Origin: CAZIAK01 sp964537035
GTDB taxonomy: Bacteria; Planctomycetota; B15-G4
DNA: 64,000 bases
Assembly (NCBI GenBank): GCA_964537035.1
Contig: CAZIAK010000021.1
Location: 1-64,000, forward strand
Direction of reading: 5' to 3'
In this document: piece by piece, positions 33,731 through 43,451 of the stretch
Layout of the letters: each line of letters begins with the position of its first letter
How positions within the stretch are numbered: position 1 is the first letter of the stretch
The notes under the pieces: generated by a model
Told to the model about the DNA's origin: nothing
The model's input: the letters and a program-made list of their open reading frames with translations, nothing else
Database searches by the model: none
Position numbers and translations under genes: made by a program

Positions 33731-36700
33731 ATGGCCTGTCCTTCGCCTCTCGCCGCGTTTCATCCCACGGTCGCCCGCTGGTTTGCCGAAGCTGTGGGCG
33801 AGCCCACCGCGGCCCAGCGCTTGGGCTGGCCGGCGATCGGAGCGGGGCAGAACGTGCTGGTCTCCGCACCCACGGGAACGGGCAAGACCCTGGCCGCCTT
33901 CCTCTGGGCGCTGGACAGCCTGCTGCGTCGGGGAGACGACCTCGCTGACGCCACCCACGTGCTCTACATCTCGCCGCTCAAAGCGCTGAGCAATGACGTG
34001 CGCACCAACCTCTCCGGCCCCCTGGCGACCCTGCGGGAGATGGACCCGTCCTTGCCCGGAGTGAAGGTGGCTGTGCGCAGTGGCGACACGACGCAGAGCG
34101 AGCGGGCCAAGATGCTGCGGCGCAACCCTCACGTGTTGGTGACCACGCCAGAATCCCTGTACATCCTGCTCACTTCTGCGGGTGGACGGGACATGCTGCG
34201 CACGGTGGGCACGGTCATCGTCGATGAGATTCACGCCCTGAGTCGGGACAAGCGGGGCAGCCACCTGGCGCTTTCACTGGAGCGTCTCGAGCAGCTCACC
34301 GGCGGCGTGCAACGCATCGGTCTCTCGGCCACGGTCAAGCCCATCGAAGACGTGGCGCGACTGCTGGTGGGCGTGGACCGCTCCTGCGAGATCGTGGACA
34401 CCGGTCACCTGCGATCCATCGAGCTGGGAGTCGAGGTGCCCGGTTCACCCTTGAGCGCTGTGTGCTCCCACGAACAGTGGGGGGCGATCTACACACGTAT
34501 GGCCGAGCTGGCATCAGCTCATCGCACCACGCTCGTCTTCGTCAACACGCGCAAGCTGGCCGAGCGGCTGGCGGCGCGACTCACGGATGTTCTCGGCGAA
34601 GGAGCGGTGGCTTGCCACCACGGCAGCTTGAGCAAGGAGATCCGGCTCGACGCGGAGCAACGGCTCAAGGCCGGCGAGCTGTCCGTGTTGGTAGCCACCG
34701 CGTCGCTGGAGCTGGGCATCGACATCGGCGACGTCGACCTGGTGTTGCAGGTGGGCTCGGCCCGCTCGATCGCCACCTTGTTGCAACGAGTGGGTCGCGC
34801 AGGGCACGGTGTCCATCGCACGCCCAAGGGGCTGATGTTCCCCCTCACACTCGACGAACTCGCCGAGGCGGCGGCCCTGCTCGCTGCGGTCCAACGAGGT
34901 GAGCTCGATTGCACGCCCCCTCCGCCGCTGGCCATCGACATTCTGGCTCAGCAGCTGGTGGCCAGTTGCGTGGCAGGAGAGTGGGATCAAGACGGCTTGT
35001 ACGGCATGGTGCGCCGGGCCTGGCCCTATCGCGAGCTGACCCGTGCAGACTTCGAGCGGGCGCTGGATCTGCACAGCGAGGGGCGCTGGGCGTTGCTCCA
35101 TCGGGACGACGTGGGTGGGCGGGTGTTGGCCACCAAGCGGGCTCGGCTGCCGGCGCTCACCTCGGGCGGAGCGATCCCGGACACGGCCGACTACGAGGTG
35201 CGTCTCGAACCCGAGAACCTGTTCGTGGGGACGCTCAACGAGGACTTCGCCGTGGAGGCGAACGCGGGGGACATCTTTCAGCTGGGCAACACGAGCTGGC
35301 GCATCCTGCGCATCGAGTCGGGCGTTGTCCGTGTGGCTGACGCTCGCGGTGAGCCTCCTACCCTGCCCTTCTGGTTGGGCGAAGCGCCGTCTCGCACTCG
35401 CGAACTCTCCGCGGAGATCGCGGCGCAGCGGGAGCAGTGTGACGGGCCCGAGTGGTTGGTCGAGCACTGCGGGCTGTGCCCCGAAGGAGCAGAACAACTC
35501 GCCGCATATCTCGCCGCAGGGCGATCGGCATTGGGCGTGGTGCCCACCCAGCAGCGCATCGTGGCCGAGCGCTTCTTCGACGAGACCGGGGGCATGCAGC
35601 TGGTGTTGCACACGCCGTTTGGTGGCCGCATCAACCGTGCCTGGGGACTGGCCCTGCGCAAGCGCTTCTGCCGTGGCTTCGGCTTCGAACTCCAGGCTGC
35701 CGCAAGCGAAGAGGCGATCTTGTTGTCCCTGGGACCCCAGCACAGCTTCCCCCTCGAGTCGGTGTTCGGCTACCTGCACAGCAACTCCACCCGCGAGGTG
35801 CTCATCCAGGCCCTGCTGGCCGCGCCGATGTTCACCACTCGTTGGCGCTGGAACGCCACCCGGTCGTTGGCCTTGCCCCGCACCTACGGCGGCAAGAAGG
35901 TGCCCGCGCCCTTGTTGCGCATGCGCGCCGACGATCTCCTGGTGGCGGCGTTCCCCCAGGCCATGGCCTGCTTCGAGACCTTGCCCCCGGGTGATCTGCC
36001 CGTGCCCATGGAGCATCCCCTGGTGGGTCAGACGGTCGACGACTGTCTGAACGAAGCCATGGACATAGACGGCCTGCTGTGCGTACTCGGCGGGATCGAG
36101 TCGGGGGCTGTGACCACACATGCTGTCGATCTCCCCGAGCCGTCGCCCTTCTCTGCGGGCATTCTCTCTGCTCAGCCATACACGTTTCTCGACGATGCGC
36201 CGCTGGAGGAGCGCCGCACCCAGGCGGTGCGTACTCGCCGAGGCCTGTCGAATCACGATGCGGACACCATCGGCGCGCTCGATCCTGCAGCGGTGGAGCG
36301 CGTGCGCAAGGAGGCCTGGCCCCAGCCTGCGAACATCGAAGAACTCCACGAGTGTCTGCTCTGGATGGGCTGGCTGAGCGATGGGGAGGCGGCGCCTTTC
36401 GCCCCGTGGCTCGAGCGCCTGGCAGGTGCAGGGCGAGTGGCGCACGAAGGGCAGCGGTGGTTCGCAGCGGAGGTCGACAGAGAGGACCACGAAGCGCTCC
36501 TGGCCGGGCGCCTGGAGGCCTTGGGGCCTCTGGTCACAGAAGACCCGGCGGAGCTGGCCCTGCTCCCGTTGTTGGAAGCCAAGGGAATCGTTCTGCGTAC
36601 CCGCCTGGGCGGACAGGAAGCGTGGTGCAATCGGCGCCTCTTGGCGCGCATCCACCGCTACACCCTGGCTCGTCTGCGGGCCGAGATCGAGCCGGTCTCC

Positions 36701-37648
36701 GCCGCCGATTTCTTGCGTTTCTTGACGGCCTGGCAACACATCGACCCGGCTCATCAACTCGAAGGTCCCCTGGGCGTGCTCGAGGTGGTGCGTCAGCTGT
36801 CAGGATTCGAGGTGCCTGCCGCCGAGTGGGAGCGATCGGTCTTGCCAGCGCGGGTGAGCGGCTATCGTCCGGCCTGGCTCGACGAGCTCATGCTCTCCGG
36901 GCAGGTGCTCTGGGGGCGGTTGTGGGGCGCGTCGGTGGCGACCATTCGCTCGACGCCCGTGGCGCTCATGTTGCGCGACGAGTTGCCGCTCTGGACAGAG
37001 CTGTCCACTCCAGGTGACGTCTGGAGCCTGCGCAGCGAAGGTCGTCAGTTGCACGAGTCGCTCACCGAGCGTGGGGCCAGCTTTCCTCAAGAGCTGGGAG
37101 CGGCGACGGGCTTGTTGGAGACCCAGCTGCAGTCCGGCCTGTCGCAACTGGTGGGCCTTGGCCTGGCCACTTGCGACGGTTTCGGCGGATTGCGGCAACT
37201 GTTCTCCCCACGAAAGAAGTCGCGTCGGGGGCGGGGCAGTCCCGCGCCGGTCGGTCGCTGGAGCCTCTTTCGTTCCTGTGCAGACAGCGGCGGTGGCTCG
37301 GCAGACATCGAGTTCGTCACCCGCAAGCTGCTGCAGCGCACTGGCGTGCTGTTCCGGCGGGTGCTGGAGCGAGAGCGGCTGCCGATCAGCTGGCGCGAGG
37401 TGCACCGTGAGTGTCGTCGTCTTGAGGTGCGCGGTGAGGTGCGGGGCGGGCGTTTCGTGGCGGGCTTCTCCGGCGAGCAGTTCGCCTTGCCCGAAGCTGT
37501 GACGTTGCTGCGCAAGATGCGCCGTGAGCAGGTGCCGGAGCGGACGGCCCAGTGGGTGGAAGCCTGCGATCCGCTCAACTTCGTGGGCATCCTCACTCCG
37601 GCAGAGCGGGTGGCCAGCAACTCTCGGCGCAAGGTCGAGGTGGCCTGA
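33731..37648 (+). CDS. lhr: Lhr-family DEAD/DEAH helicase
   Basis: A 1305-residue superfamily 2 helicase. The N-terminal core has motif I APTGTGKT (K52), motif Ia, motif II DEIH (165-168), motif III LSAT and the second RecA domain with ATASLELGIDIGDVD and QRVGRAGH. After it come the Lhr winged-helix and core domains, and a C-terminal part matching the Lhr-CTD. Lhr unwinds RNA-DNA and DNA duplexes in DNA repair. Full-length relatives reach about 1500 residues, so this is a typical or slightly short member. ATG 33731 has a G-rich leader; a GTG-start form would begin at 33680. Confidence 0.93.
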   Translation: MACPSPLAAFHPTVARWFAEAVGEPTAAQRLGWPAIGAGQNVLVSAPTGTGKTLAAFLWALDSLLRRGDDLADATHVLYISPLKALSNDVRTNLSGPLATLREMDPSLPGVKVAVRSGDTTQSERAKMLRRNPHVLVTTPESLYILLTSAGGRDMLRTVGTVIVDEIHALSRDKRGSHLALSLERLEQLTGGVQRIGLSATVKPIEDVARLLVGVDRSCEIVDTGHLRSIELGVEVPGSPLSAVCSHEQWGAIYTRMAELASAHRTTLVFVNTRKLAERLAARLTDVLGEGAVACHHGSLSKEIRLDAEQRLKAGELSVLVATASLELGIDIGDVDLVLQVGSARSIATLLQRVGRAGHGVHRTPKGLMFPLTLDELAEAAALLAAVQRGELDCTPPPPLAIDILAQQLVASCVAGEWDQDGLYGMVRRAWPYRELTRADFERALDLHSEGRWALLHRDDVGGRVLATKRARLPALTSGGAIPDTADYEVRLEPENLFVGTLNEDFAVEANAGDIFQLGNTSWRILRIESGVVRVADARGEPPTLPFWLGEAPSRTRELSAEIAAQREQCDGPEWLVEHCGLCPEGAEQLAAYLAAGRSALGVVPTQQRIVAERFFDETGGMQLVLHTPFGGRINRAWGLALRKRFCRGFGFELQAAASEEAILLSLGPQHSFPLESVFGYLHSNSTREVLIQALLAAPMFTTRWRWNATRSLALPRTYGGKKVPAPLLRMRADDLLVAAFPQAMACFETLPPGDLPVPMEHPLVGQTVDDCLNEAMDIDGLLCVLGGIESGAVTTHAVDLPEPSPFSAGILSAQPYTFLDDAPLEERRTQAVRTRRGLSNHDADTIGALDPAAVERVRKEAWPQPANIEELHECLLWMGWLSDGEAAPFAPWLERLAGAGRVAHEGQRWFAAEVDREDHEALLAGRLEALGPLVTEDPAELALLPLLEAKGIVLRTRLGGQEAWCNRRLLARIHRYTLARLRAEIEPVSAADFLRFLTAWQHIDPAHQLEGPLGVLEVVRQLSGFEVPAAEWERSVLPARVSGYRPAWLDELMLSGQVLWGRLWGASVATIRSTPVALMLRDELPLWTELSTPGDVWSLRSEGRQLHESLTERGASFPQELGAATGLLETQLQSGLSQLVGLGLATCDGFGGLRQLFSPRKKSRRGRGSPAPVGRWSLFRSCADSGGGSADIEFVTRKLLQRTGVLFRRVLERERLPISWREVHRECRRLEVRGEVRGGRFVAGFSGEQFALPEAVTLLRKMRREQVPERTAQWVEACDPLNFVGILTPAERVASNSRRKVEVA

Positions 37649-37886
37649 GCTGGGTCTCCTCCTGTGCGCGGGCTCACGCGAATCGGTTGATATCGATTTG
37701 GAAACGTGATGCCAAACTGAAACGGGGCCGCCCCGCACACGAACAGGGGCAGGTCAAGGCGGCGCAGGATCGGTACGAAAAGCTCCTGAACTCGCAGATC
37801 GGTGGTATCGTCCTGCTCGCGATGCACGCGGCTCTCCCCTCGCGGAGCTTGTTGGCTCTGCGGTCGCGTGTGGACGACACCACACG

Positions 37887-39521
37887 ATGCACAACCTGGT
37901 ACGGGCACTGACCCCAGGACTGCTCATCTTCGGGATGGGCGTCCTGCACGCGCAGAACACCTTGCAGACTTGGACAGGCGCGCCTGGCCAGGCGTTCTTT
38001 GGACGCTCGGTCGCGACCCTGGGCGATGTCGACGGCGACGGTGTGGCTGATGTCGTTGTGGGCGATCCCTTTGGCGCGCAGTTCAAGGGCTCTGCACAGG
38101 TCTTCTCGGGCCAGTCGGGCGTGTTGATCGTCGAGGTGTCCGGGTCGACTCCGGGTGACAACTTCGGCGAGTCCGTGGTGGGCTGTGGCGACGTCAACGG
38201 TGATCGCATCCCAGACTTCGCTGTGGGCTCCTCGCTCAACTCGACGGCTGGCTCCAGCGCTGGGCAGGTCACTGTGCACTCGGGCGCAGACGGCGACGTG
38301 CTCTCCACGTTGAATGGCAGCGCGCCGGACAGCCACTTCGGCCGGGCCCTGGCGAATCTGGGCGACCTCAACGGCGACGGCCTCGCTGAACTGGCCGTGG
38401 GCGCTCCACGGGAGGGCTCCGATCAGCGTGGCGCCCTGTGGATCTACAGCGCAGGTGGCCTCGGCGGGGTGCCTCTCTTCGGCCCGCTGCCGGGCTCGGG
38501 GAAGGACGACGCCCTGGGTTCCGCCGTGGCCAGCGCTGGGGACGTGAACGGCGACGGCACCCTCGACATCATCGTGGGTGCGCCCCAGACCGGCAGCGCC
38601 AACGGTTACATGCGCGTGCACTCCGGTGTGGCTGGCGAGCTGCTCTGGATGGGCAGCGGCGACAGCAAAGGCGACGGCTACGGCAGCGCGGTGGCCGGCG
38701 TCCCCGACCTGGACGGCGACGGCTTGGCTGATGTCCTCATTGGCATCCCTGGGCTCGACGCGGGCGCGACAGACGGTGGCGGAGTGGTGGTCTACTCCGG
38801 TGCCTCAGGAGTCTTGATCTCGATCCTCTTGGGTGACGAGGCCAGTAGCGCTCTGGGCTTCTCGGTCGCAGGCATCGCAGACCAGGATGGCGATGGCTTC
38901 GGCGAGATCGTCGCGGGCACGGACAAGCTCGAGGGGGGTGAGGCGTTGATCTGGTCAGGCGCCACAGGCGCTGAGCTGATGTCCGTGGATGTCTTCGACG
39001 CCGCGGCCGCAGGGCTGGGCTCAGGTGTGGTGGTGTCGGCGGCAGATGACATGAATGGCGATGGCTGGGACGACCTGCTCATCGGCGTGCCCACGCGCCT
39101 GGTCTCGCCGGACCCCGGGCAGGTGCTGGCAGTCTCCATGCAGGCGACCATCCCGTGGATTGACCTGGGCCTTGCCCTCTCGGGCACCAACGGCCTACCT
39201 CAGCTCAGCGGCAAGGGTAGCTTGCTGGCCGACTCGAGCTTCGTGCTCATCGTGAGCAACGGCCGGCCCCTTGCCAGCGCCACCCTGGTGCTGGGCTTGA
39301 GCCGAGAAGATGCCCCCTTCAAGGGCGGCGTGCTCGTGCCTGCCCCTGACATCCTCTCGCAGCAGATCATCCTCGACGCCCAGGGCTCGCTGGCCTTCGT
39401 GGACAGCCTGCCCACCCAAGTGACCTCAGGAACCCAGGTGATCTACCAGGTCTGGATCAACGACCCGGCCGCTGTGCAGGGGCTGGCGGCGAGCAACGCG
39501 CTGGAAGCCACAGCTCCCTGA
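37887..39521 (+). CDS. secreted FG-GAP beta-propeller protein with shared C-terminal module
   Basis: A 544-residue exported protein. The signal peptide (MHNLVRALTPGLLIFGMGVLHA) is followed by seven calcium-binding FG-GAP blades, each with a DxDGDG-type loop, such as GDVDGDGVADVVVG, GDVNGDRIPDFAVG, GDLNGDGLAELAVG, GDVNGDGTLDIIVG, PDLDGDGLADVLIG, ADQDGDGFGEIVAG and DDMNGDGWDDLLIG. Seven is the integrin-alpha number. The last ~120 residues form the domain shared with three other proteins here, containing PFKGGVLVPAPD and ending ASNALEATAP. It is probably surface-exposed and binding. The 238-nt leader region upstream holds no gene. Confidence 0.93.
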   Translation: MHNLVRALTPGLLIFGMGVLHAQNTLQTWTGAPGQAFFGRSVATLGDVDGDGVADVVVGDPFGAQFKGSAQVFSGQSGVLIVEVSGSTPGDNFGESVVGCGDVNGDRIPDFAVGSSLNSTAGSSAGQVTVHSGADGDVLSTLNGSAPDSHFGRALANLGDLNGDGLAELAVGAPREGSDQRGALWIYSAGGLGGVPLFGPLPGSGKDDALGSAVASAGDVNGDGTLDIIVGAPQTGSANGYMRVHSGVAGELLWMGSGDSKGDGYGSAVAGVPDLDGDGLADVLIGIPGLDAGATDGGGVVVYSGASGVLISILLGDEASSALGFSVAGIADQDGDGFGEIVAGTDKLEGGEALIWSGATGAELMSVDVFDAAAAGLGSGVVVSAADDMNGDGWDDLLIGVPTRLVSPDPGQVLAVSMQATIPWIDLGLALSGTNGLPQLSGKGSLLADSSFVLIVSNGRPLASATLVLGLSREDAPFKGGVLVPAPDILSQQIILDAQGSLAFVDSLPTQVTSGTQVIYQVWINDPAAVQGLAASNALEATAP

Positions 39522-39626
39522 CCTGGGTTCTTCGCCAGGGCTGCCAGAGCTGCGGCCCAGGCCGAGCCCGGTGAGGCGCACAGGCCAGCAGGATGCGCTC
39601 GGAGGTCCGTTGCTTGCGCGGAGAGT

Positions 39627-40763
39627 TCAGTCGTTGCGATAGGACGTGTGGCAGGCGGAGCAGGTGGTCTTGAGGGCGCGGTAGGCGTCGCTGGCAGGCT
39701 TCCAGTCGTGGCCGCCGCTACGACGGATGCCAGTGAGCAGCTCGCGCAGGGTCGCGCTTTGCTCGCGGCTCTGTTCGATCCACTGGCGGAAGTCCTTGGG
39801 CTCTGCCCTGACCTCTTTCAGTTCAGCCGCGGCGCTGAAGAGGTTGGTCAGGATGGCTGACTCGTTGACCGGGTCGAGATCAGGATGGTCGTCCGGCACG
39901 GCCCAGTTGTTCTTCTCCATGCTGGTCAGGGTCTCGAAGGCCCGAGACGCCTCGACCATCAACGAACGGAAGCCAGCGTGGGCGTGGGCTTCGGGAAAGT
40001 CCCACTCGTAGGCCTCGGTGGTGGCGGCGTCTGGCAGCTCGGCCCGAGCGATGGTCTGGTAGAGACCTTCGTACTTGGAGGAGGTGCCGCACCACTGGCG
40101 CATCTCAGCAAGGGACTGCAGGCGAGACGCGCCGTCGGTGACCAGGCGCCCCACAGCCGCCGCCGCAGGGCCTCTGTGTCGTCCATGGAAGCAGTGCACA
40201 TAGAACGGCCCGGGAAGCTCGCGGAAGGCCTTGCTGATGCGCAGCAGCTCGTCGTCGCTGATGCCCCGATAGCGGATGGGTACGTGGACGTAGCTCAGCC
40301 CGTGGAGGGCCGCTGCTTCGGCATCGGGAGACTTGCCGTCCACGGAGAGGATTGTGCGTACGCCCAGGGCCGCGATGGCCGCGAAGCCAGGGTCGTCGTC
40401 AGGCTCGCCACCGGAGATGATCGTCTCGCTCAAGCGAAACACGTTGTGCAGGCTGGGGATGTCGAGAGGCACAGGGGCCTGCAAGGTCAGCTGCGCCGCC
40501 GTCTCGTAGGCGCTGTCTGCGAGGGTCAGGGGCGCGGCGATCTCAATGGTCTTGGCTGAGGCCTCTTCGAGAGGCGTGCTGATCTGCGCCGGGAGGGCAG
40601 CCCCCAAGGAGATGGGGAGGGCGAGCCAGGCGCTGAGGGCGACGATCTGAATGATGGGAGGTGCCTCCTGTCCACCGGGAAGGCCCGGGATGAGTGGGTT
40701 GGAGGGTCGAACGCACAAGAGACCTCGAGCGGACGCTCTTCTCTGACAGTGCGGTGGGCGCAT
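39627..40763 (-). CDS. secreted tyrosine-phosphatase-like / cytochrome c' fusion
   Basis: About 378 residues from ATG 40763; the start is uncertain. A signal segment (IVALSAWLALPISLGAALPA) is followed by a dual-specificity/tyrosine phosphatase-like domain: HCFHGRHR (Cys191 by this numbering, Cx5R), preceded by the usual ISGGEPDDDPGFAAIAALGV. The C-terminal ~150 residues are a cytochrome c'-type four-helix domain with haem-binding CSACH (C368, C371, H372) only seven residues from the end. The combination of a phosphatase loop and a haem domain in one exported protein is unusual. Alternative starts are a TTG at 40718 (GAGG 4 nt upstream) and an ATC at 40655, which has perfect AGGAGG 8 nt upstream. 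Confidence 0.85.
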   Translation of the reverse strand: MRPPHCQRRASARGLLCVRPSNPLIPGLPGGQEAPPIIQIVALSAWLALPISLGAALPAQISTPLEEASAKTIEIAAPLTLADSAYETAAQLTLQAPVPLDIPSLHNVFRLSETIISGGEPDDDPGFAAIAALGVRTILSVDGKSPDAEAAALHGLSYVHVPIRYRGISDDELLRISKAFRELPGPFYVHCFHGRHRGPAAAAVGRLVTDGASRLQSLAEMRQWCGTSSKYEGLYQTIARAELPDAATTEAYEWDFPEAHAHAGFRSLMVEASRAFETLTSMEKNNWAVPDDHPDLDPVNESAILTNLFSAAAELKEVRAEPKDFRQWIEQSREQSATLRELLTGIRRSGGHDWKPASDAYRALKTTCSACHTSYRND

Positions 40764-40825
40764 CTGGCCCAAGTCAGCCCAGGAGTCCAGCCCTCTGAAT
40801 GGCTGTCTCCCGGAACCCTGCGCCC

Positions 40826-41785
40826 TTACTGGGGCGTGAAGGCCCGTTGGGAGCTGGCCAGCACCTTGCGCTTGGCCTCGGCGATGACCCGGCTGGGGGT
40901 CCGTTTGAGGGCCTTGGTGATGTGGGCCCACTGCATGGTCCAGACGAACCATTTGGTGGGATCGAAGTGGTACCAGCGGATCCCGTTGCGGTAGTCGGCC
41001 TGAAAACGGTGGTGGAAGTTGTGGTAACCCTCACCGAGCGAGATGAGCGCGGTGACGAAGCTGTCCCGGGCGGTGGTGGCCTTGCTGTAGGGGCGGTTGC
41101 CGATCCAGTGGGCCACGGAGTTGACCGAGAACGTGGCGTGCCACTGGAACGTCAGCCGCAGAAAGCCGGCCACCAGCAGACCGCCCAGGGCGTCACCCCA
41201 GAGGGAGCCGATGGCGGCGGGGATCAAGGCGCCGAACAGGGCGGCCAGCAGCAGGTAGTGACGATCTTGGAAGCGCACCAGCGGGTCGGCCTTGAGGTCT
41301 TCGCCCTGGGCGCCGTTCTGGCTGATGCCGCGGATGTAGATCCAGCGGATGTGGGCCCACCAGAAGCCCCGGTTGATGTTGTACGGGTCGCGAGACTTGT
41401 CGGTGTGGGTGTGGTGGTTGCGATGATCGATCGACCACTTGAGCGCGGAGTTCTGCACCGCGCCTGCACCGAAGAGCAGGTAGAAGAGGCGCAAGGGCCA
41501 GGCCGCCGCGTAGCTGCGATGGGAGAACAGCCGGTGGTACCCGCCGGTGATGGCCAGACCGCAGCAGGCGTACCACGAGAGGCCCAGGATCAGCGTGGCC
41601 CAGGAGAACTCGAAGAAGGCCAGGCGGATGAGGCCGTAGACGCCCAGCATGTGGACGGCCACGAGGGCGAGGAGATTGGTCCAGATGAGTCGTCGCACGT
41701 CGGGGCGATCTCCTCTGTCGTCTGTTGTCGGCGAAAGGTCGGGACGAAGCCTCCCCCGGCGCGGGGGGACGCGGAGTGGGAGCAT
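40826..41785 (-). CDS. acyl-CoA/acyl-lipid delta-9-type fatty acid desaturase
   Basis: A 319-residue membrane di-iron desaturase that introduces a cis double bond into acyl chains. The three histidine boxes are present and correctly spaced: HRLFSH, DHRNHHTH and EGYHNFHH, with two pairs of hydrophobic segments (LLALVAVHMLGVYGLIRLAFF and LILGLSWYACCGLAITG). It matches the stearoyl-CoA desaturase group and probably tunes membrane fluidity. ATG 41785 has AGGAG 10 nt upstream. The phosphatase-cytochrome gene follows 62 nt downstream. Confidence 0.95.
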   Translation of the reverse strand: MLPLRVPPRRGRLRPDLSPTTDDRGDRPDVRRLIWTNLLALVAVHMLGVYGLIRLAFFEFSWATLILGLSWYACCGLAITGGYHRLFSHRSYAAAWPLRLFYLLFGAGAVQNSALKWSIDHRNHHTHTDKSRDPYNINRGFWWAHIRWIYIRGISQNGAQGEDLKADPLVRFQDRHYLLLAALFGALIPAAIGSLWGDALGGLLVAGFLRLTFQWHATFSVNSVAHWIGNRPYSKATTARDSFVTALISLGEGYHNFHHRFQADYRNGIRWYHFDPTKWFVWTMQWAHITKALKRTPSRVIAEAKRKVLASSQRAFTPQ

Positions 41786-42110
41786 ACGCTGGATTCTCCT
41801 CGGGCCGTCGAGGATCTCGCCTGAGGTCACCAAAATGTGAAACCTCAAACCGCTGCCCGATGTGCCGCTGGTCGTCCGGCGTGGTCTGTGCTCTGTGGCC
41901 AGAGTGTCCGCTGAGGGATCGCCCTGACGGCTATCACTTGACGTCATGGTCGTGTTTGAGTCAAGGGTGGCGGGGGGAAACTTCGCCGTGGCTGCCGGGT
42001 CTCTCGCTGGGCCCTGGGGTTCGAGTAGGCTGTCGCCCCGACCCCAGGCAAGCCCTGGGCCTGCTCTGCCAGGCGTAATAGACAGTCTTTGACCGCAAGA
42101 GAGATGCCCT
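41786..42110. other. divergent intergenic region
   Basis: No gene is visible in these 325 nt. An inverted repeat CTTGAC (41937-41942) / GTCAAG (41960-41965) with a 17-nt gap could be an operator, or the first half could be a -35-like box; no good -10 matches it. Confidence 0.5.
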
Positions 42111-43295
42111 TTGTCCCCCAGTCTGCATTCGCCCTGGCTCTTGGAAGCGTTGAGTTCAGGGCTCTTCGCGGCACTCTGTCTCGTGGGCTGCTCTCCGGGC
42201 TCGGAGGGCGAGGACCCTGAGAGAGCGCTCTTTGGCCCGGGAGACCTGCTGATTCTGGACGGCGATGCCGGGGAGGTCTTGCCTGATGGCGAGCGAGCGG
42301 GTGCCCTCTTTGTCGCCCGGGCCCTGGCGGCGGGTGGCTTCGCTCCGCCCGAGGTGCTGGCCAGCGACCCCCGCTGGGTGGAGCCCACAGACCTGGCCGT
42401 GCTGGACGATGGCACGGTGCTGGTCATGGAGTCCGCGTGGGCACCGGGACCGGGGCCTGGCCGGGGGGCCCTGTTTCGAGTGCGCCCGGGAGCGAGCACA
42501 GCGCAGGTGTCTCTCTGGTGGACCGACGAGCGCCTGCGCCGACCCGTCTCGCTGATTCGGCATCCGTCAGGCACGGTCTACGTCAGCGATCGGGACGCCA
42601 ATCCTCTCGGTCTCGATCAGCCCACGGGCAGTGTCTTCGCCGTCGCCCAGAATGGCGCATCGGCCGGGGCGCTTGGTCAGCCGGGGCTGGCCACAGTGGC
42701 GGCAGCGGGCCCCGAACTGGTCACACCAGGCCCGTTGGCGTTGGGGCGAGACGGTGCGGTGCTGGTCATGGACGCGGACGCCAATCCCCGGGGCGTGCTT
42801 TTCGATGATGGCCGCCCGGGGACACCGGGAGTGCTGTACCGCATCACGCCGACGGGCCTGGCGGTCGAGCTGGAACCCACGCGCACGGTGAGCCCCATCG
42901 GTCTGGTGCGAGGCGAGGGCAGCGAGCTGTTTGTCATCGACGCCAACCAGGGCCAGGCCCATGGCGTCATGGGCGACGGCGCACTCTTCGTCCGGAAGGC
43001 ACAGGGGCTTGAACTCGTGGTGGACAGCCTCTTGCTGGGCCGGCCGCGAGCCATGGTGGACCCTTGTGGCGGGGACGCCCTGGCAGACGGAAGGCTGGTG
43101 GTGGCCGACGCCAACGCCGACCCGCTGCAGCTCGGCGAGGACGGCACGGGCAAGGGCGTCTACGGCACCGGGCCGGGAGCGGTGCTGGTCATCGACCCCG
43201 TGTGGGCCACGGTGGAGACGCTCCTCGCCGACGAGCGATTCGTCATGCCCTTGGCCGTGCGAAGGGTGAGGCCCTGGGGCGCGTCTGCGCCGTAG
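42111..43295 (+). CDS. beta-propeller lipoprotein
   Basis: A 394-residue envelope protein. The leader ends LFAALCLVGC, a good lipobox giving lipidated Cys27. The mature part has six-fold repeats of the SMP-30/NHL type, each with a short hairpin and an Asp-rich turn (VSDRDANPLGLD, VMDADANPRGVLFDD, VIDANQGQAHG, VADANADPLQLGED). These are plausible propeller blades with metal-binding loops. No catalytic motif is seen; binding or structural work is likely. The start is TTG 42111 with an AGAGAG leader about 7 nt upstream. Confidence 0.82.
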   Translation: MSPSLHSPWLLEALSSGLFAALCLVGCSPGSEGEDPERALFGPGDLLILDGDAGEVLPDGERAGALFVARALAAGGFAPPEVLASDPRWVEPTDLAVLDDGTVLVMESAWAPGPGPGRGALFRVRPGASTAQVSLWWTDERLRRPVSLIRHPSGTVYVSDRDANPLGLDQPTGSVFAVAQNGASAGALGQPGLATVAAAGPELVTPGPLALGRDGAVLVMDADANPRGVLFDDGRPGTPGVLYRITPTGLAVELEPTRTVSPIGLVRGEGSELFVIDANQGQAHGVMGDGALFVRKAQGLELVVDSLLLGRPRAMVDPCGGDALADGRLVVADANADPLQLGEDGTGKGVYGTGPGAVLVIDPVWATVETLLADERFVMPLAVRRVRPWGASAP

Positions 43296-43451
43296 GTCTC
43301 TTCCTCCGAGGTGGTCCGGGCTGCCCTCGCCGGTGGACGGGCAGGAGACTCTGGCCTTCCTCGTGTTCATTCCTTGCGTGGCTGACGCTCTGCTTTGCTT
43401 CAGCGCATGTAGGCCAAGCGACGGGTGGGGGGAGGGCGGCGCTGCGCGCTT

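Noticed and set aside
37649..37886. Small gene between the helicase and FG-GAP genes
   Set aside because: Frames there have no domain content or good ribosome site; it is likely a leader and promoter region.
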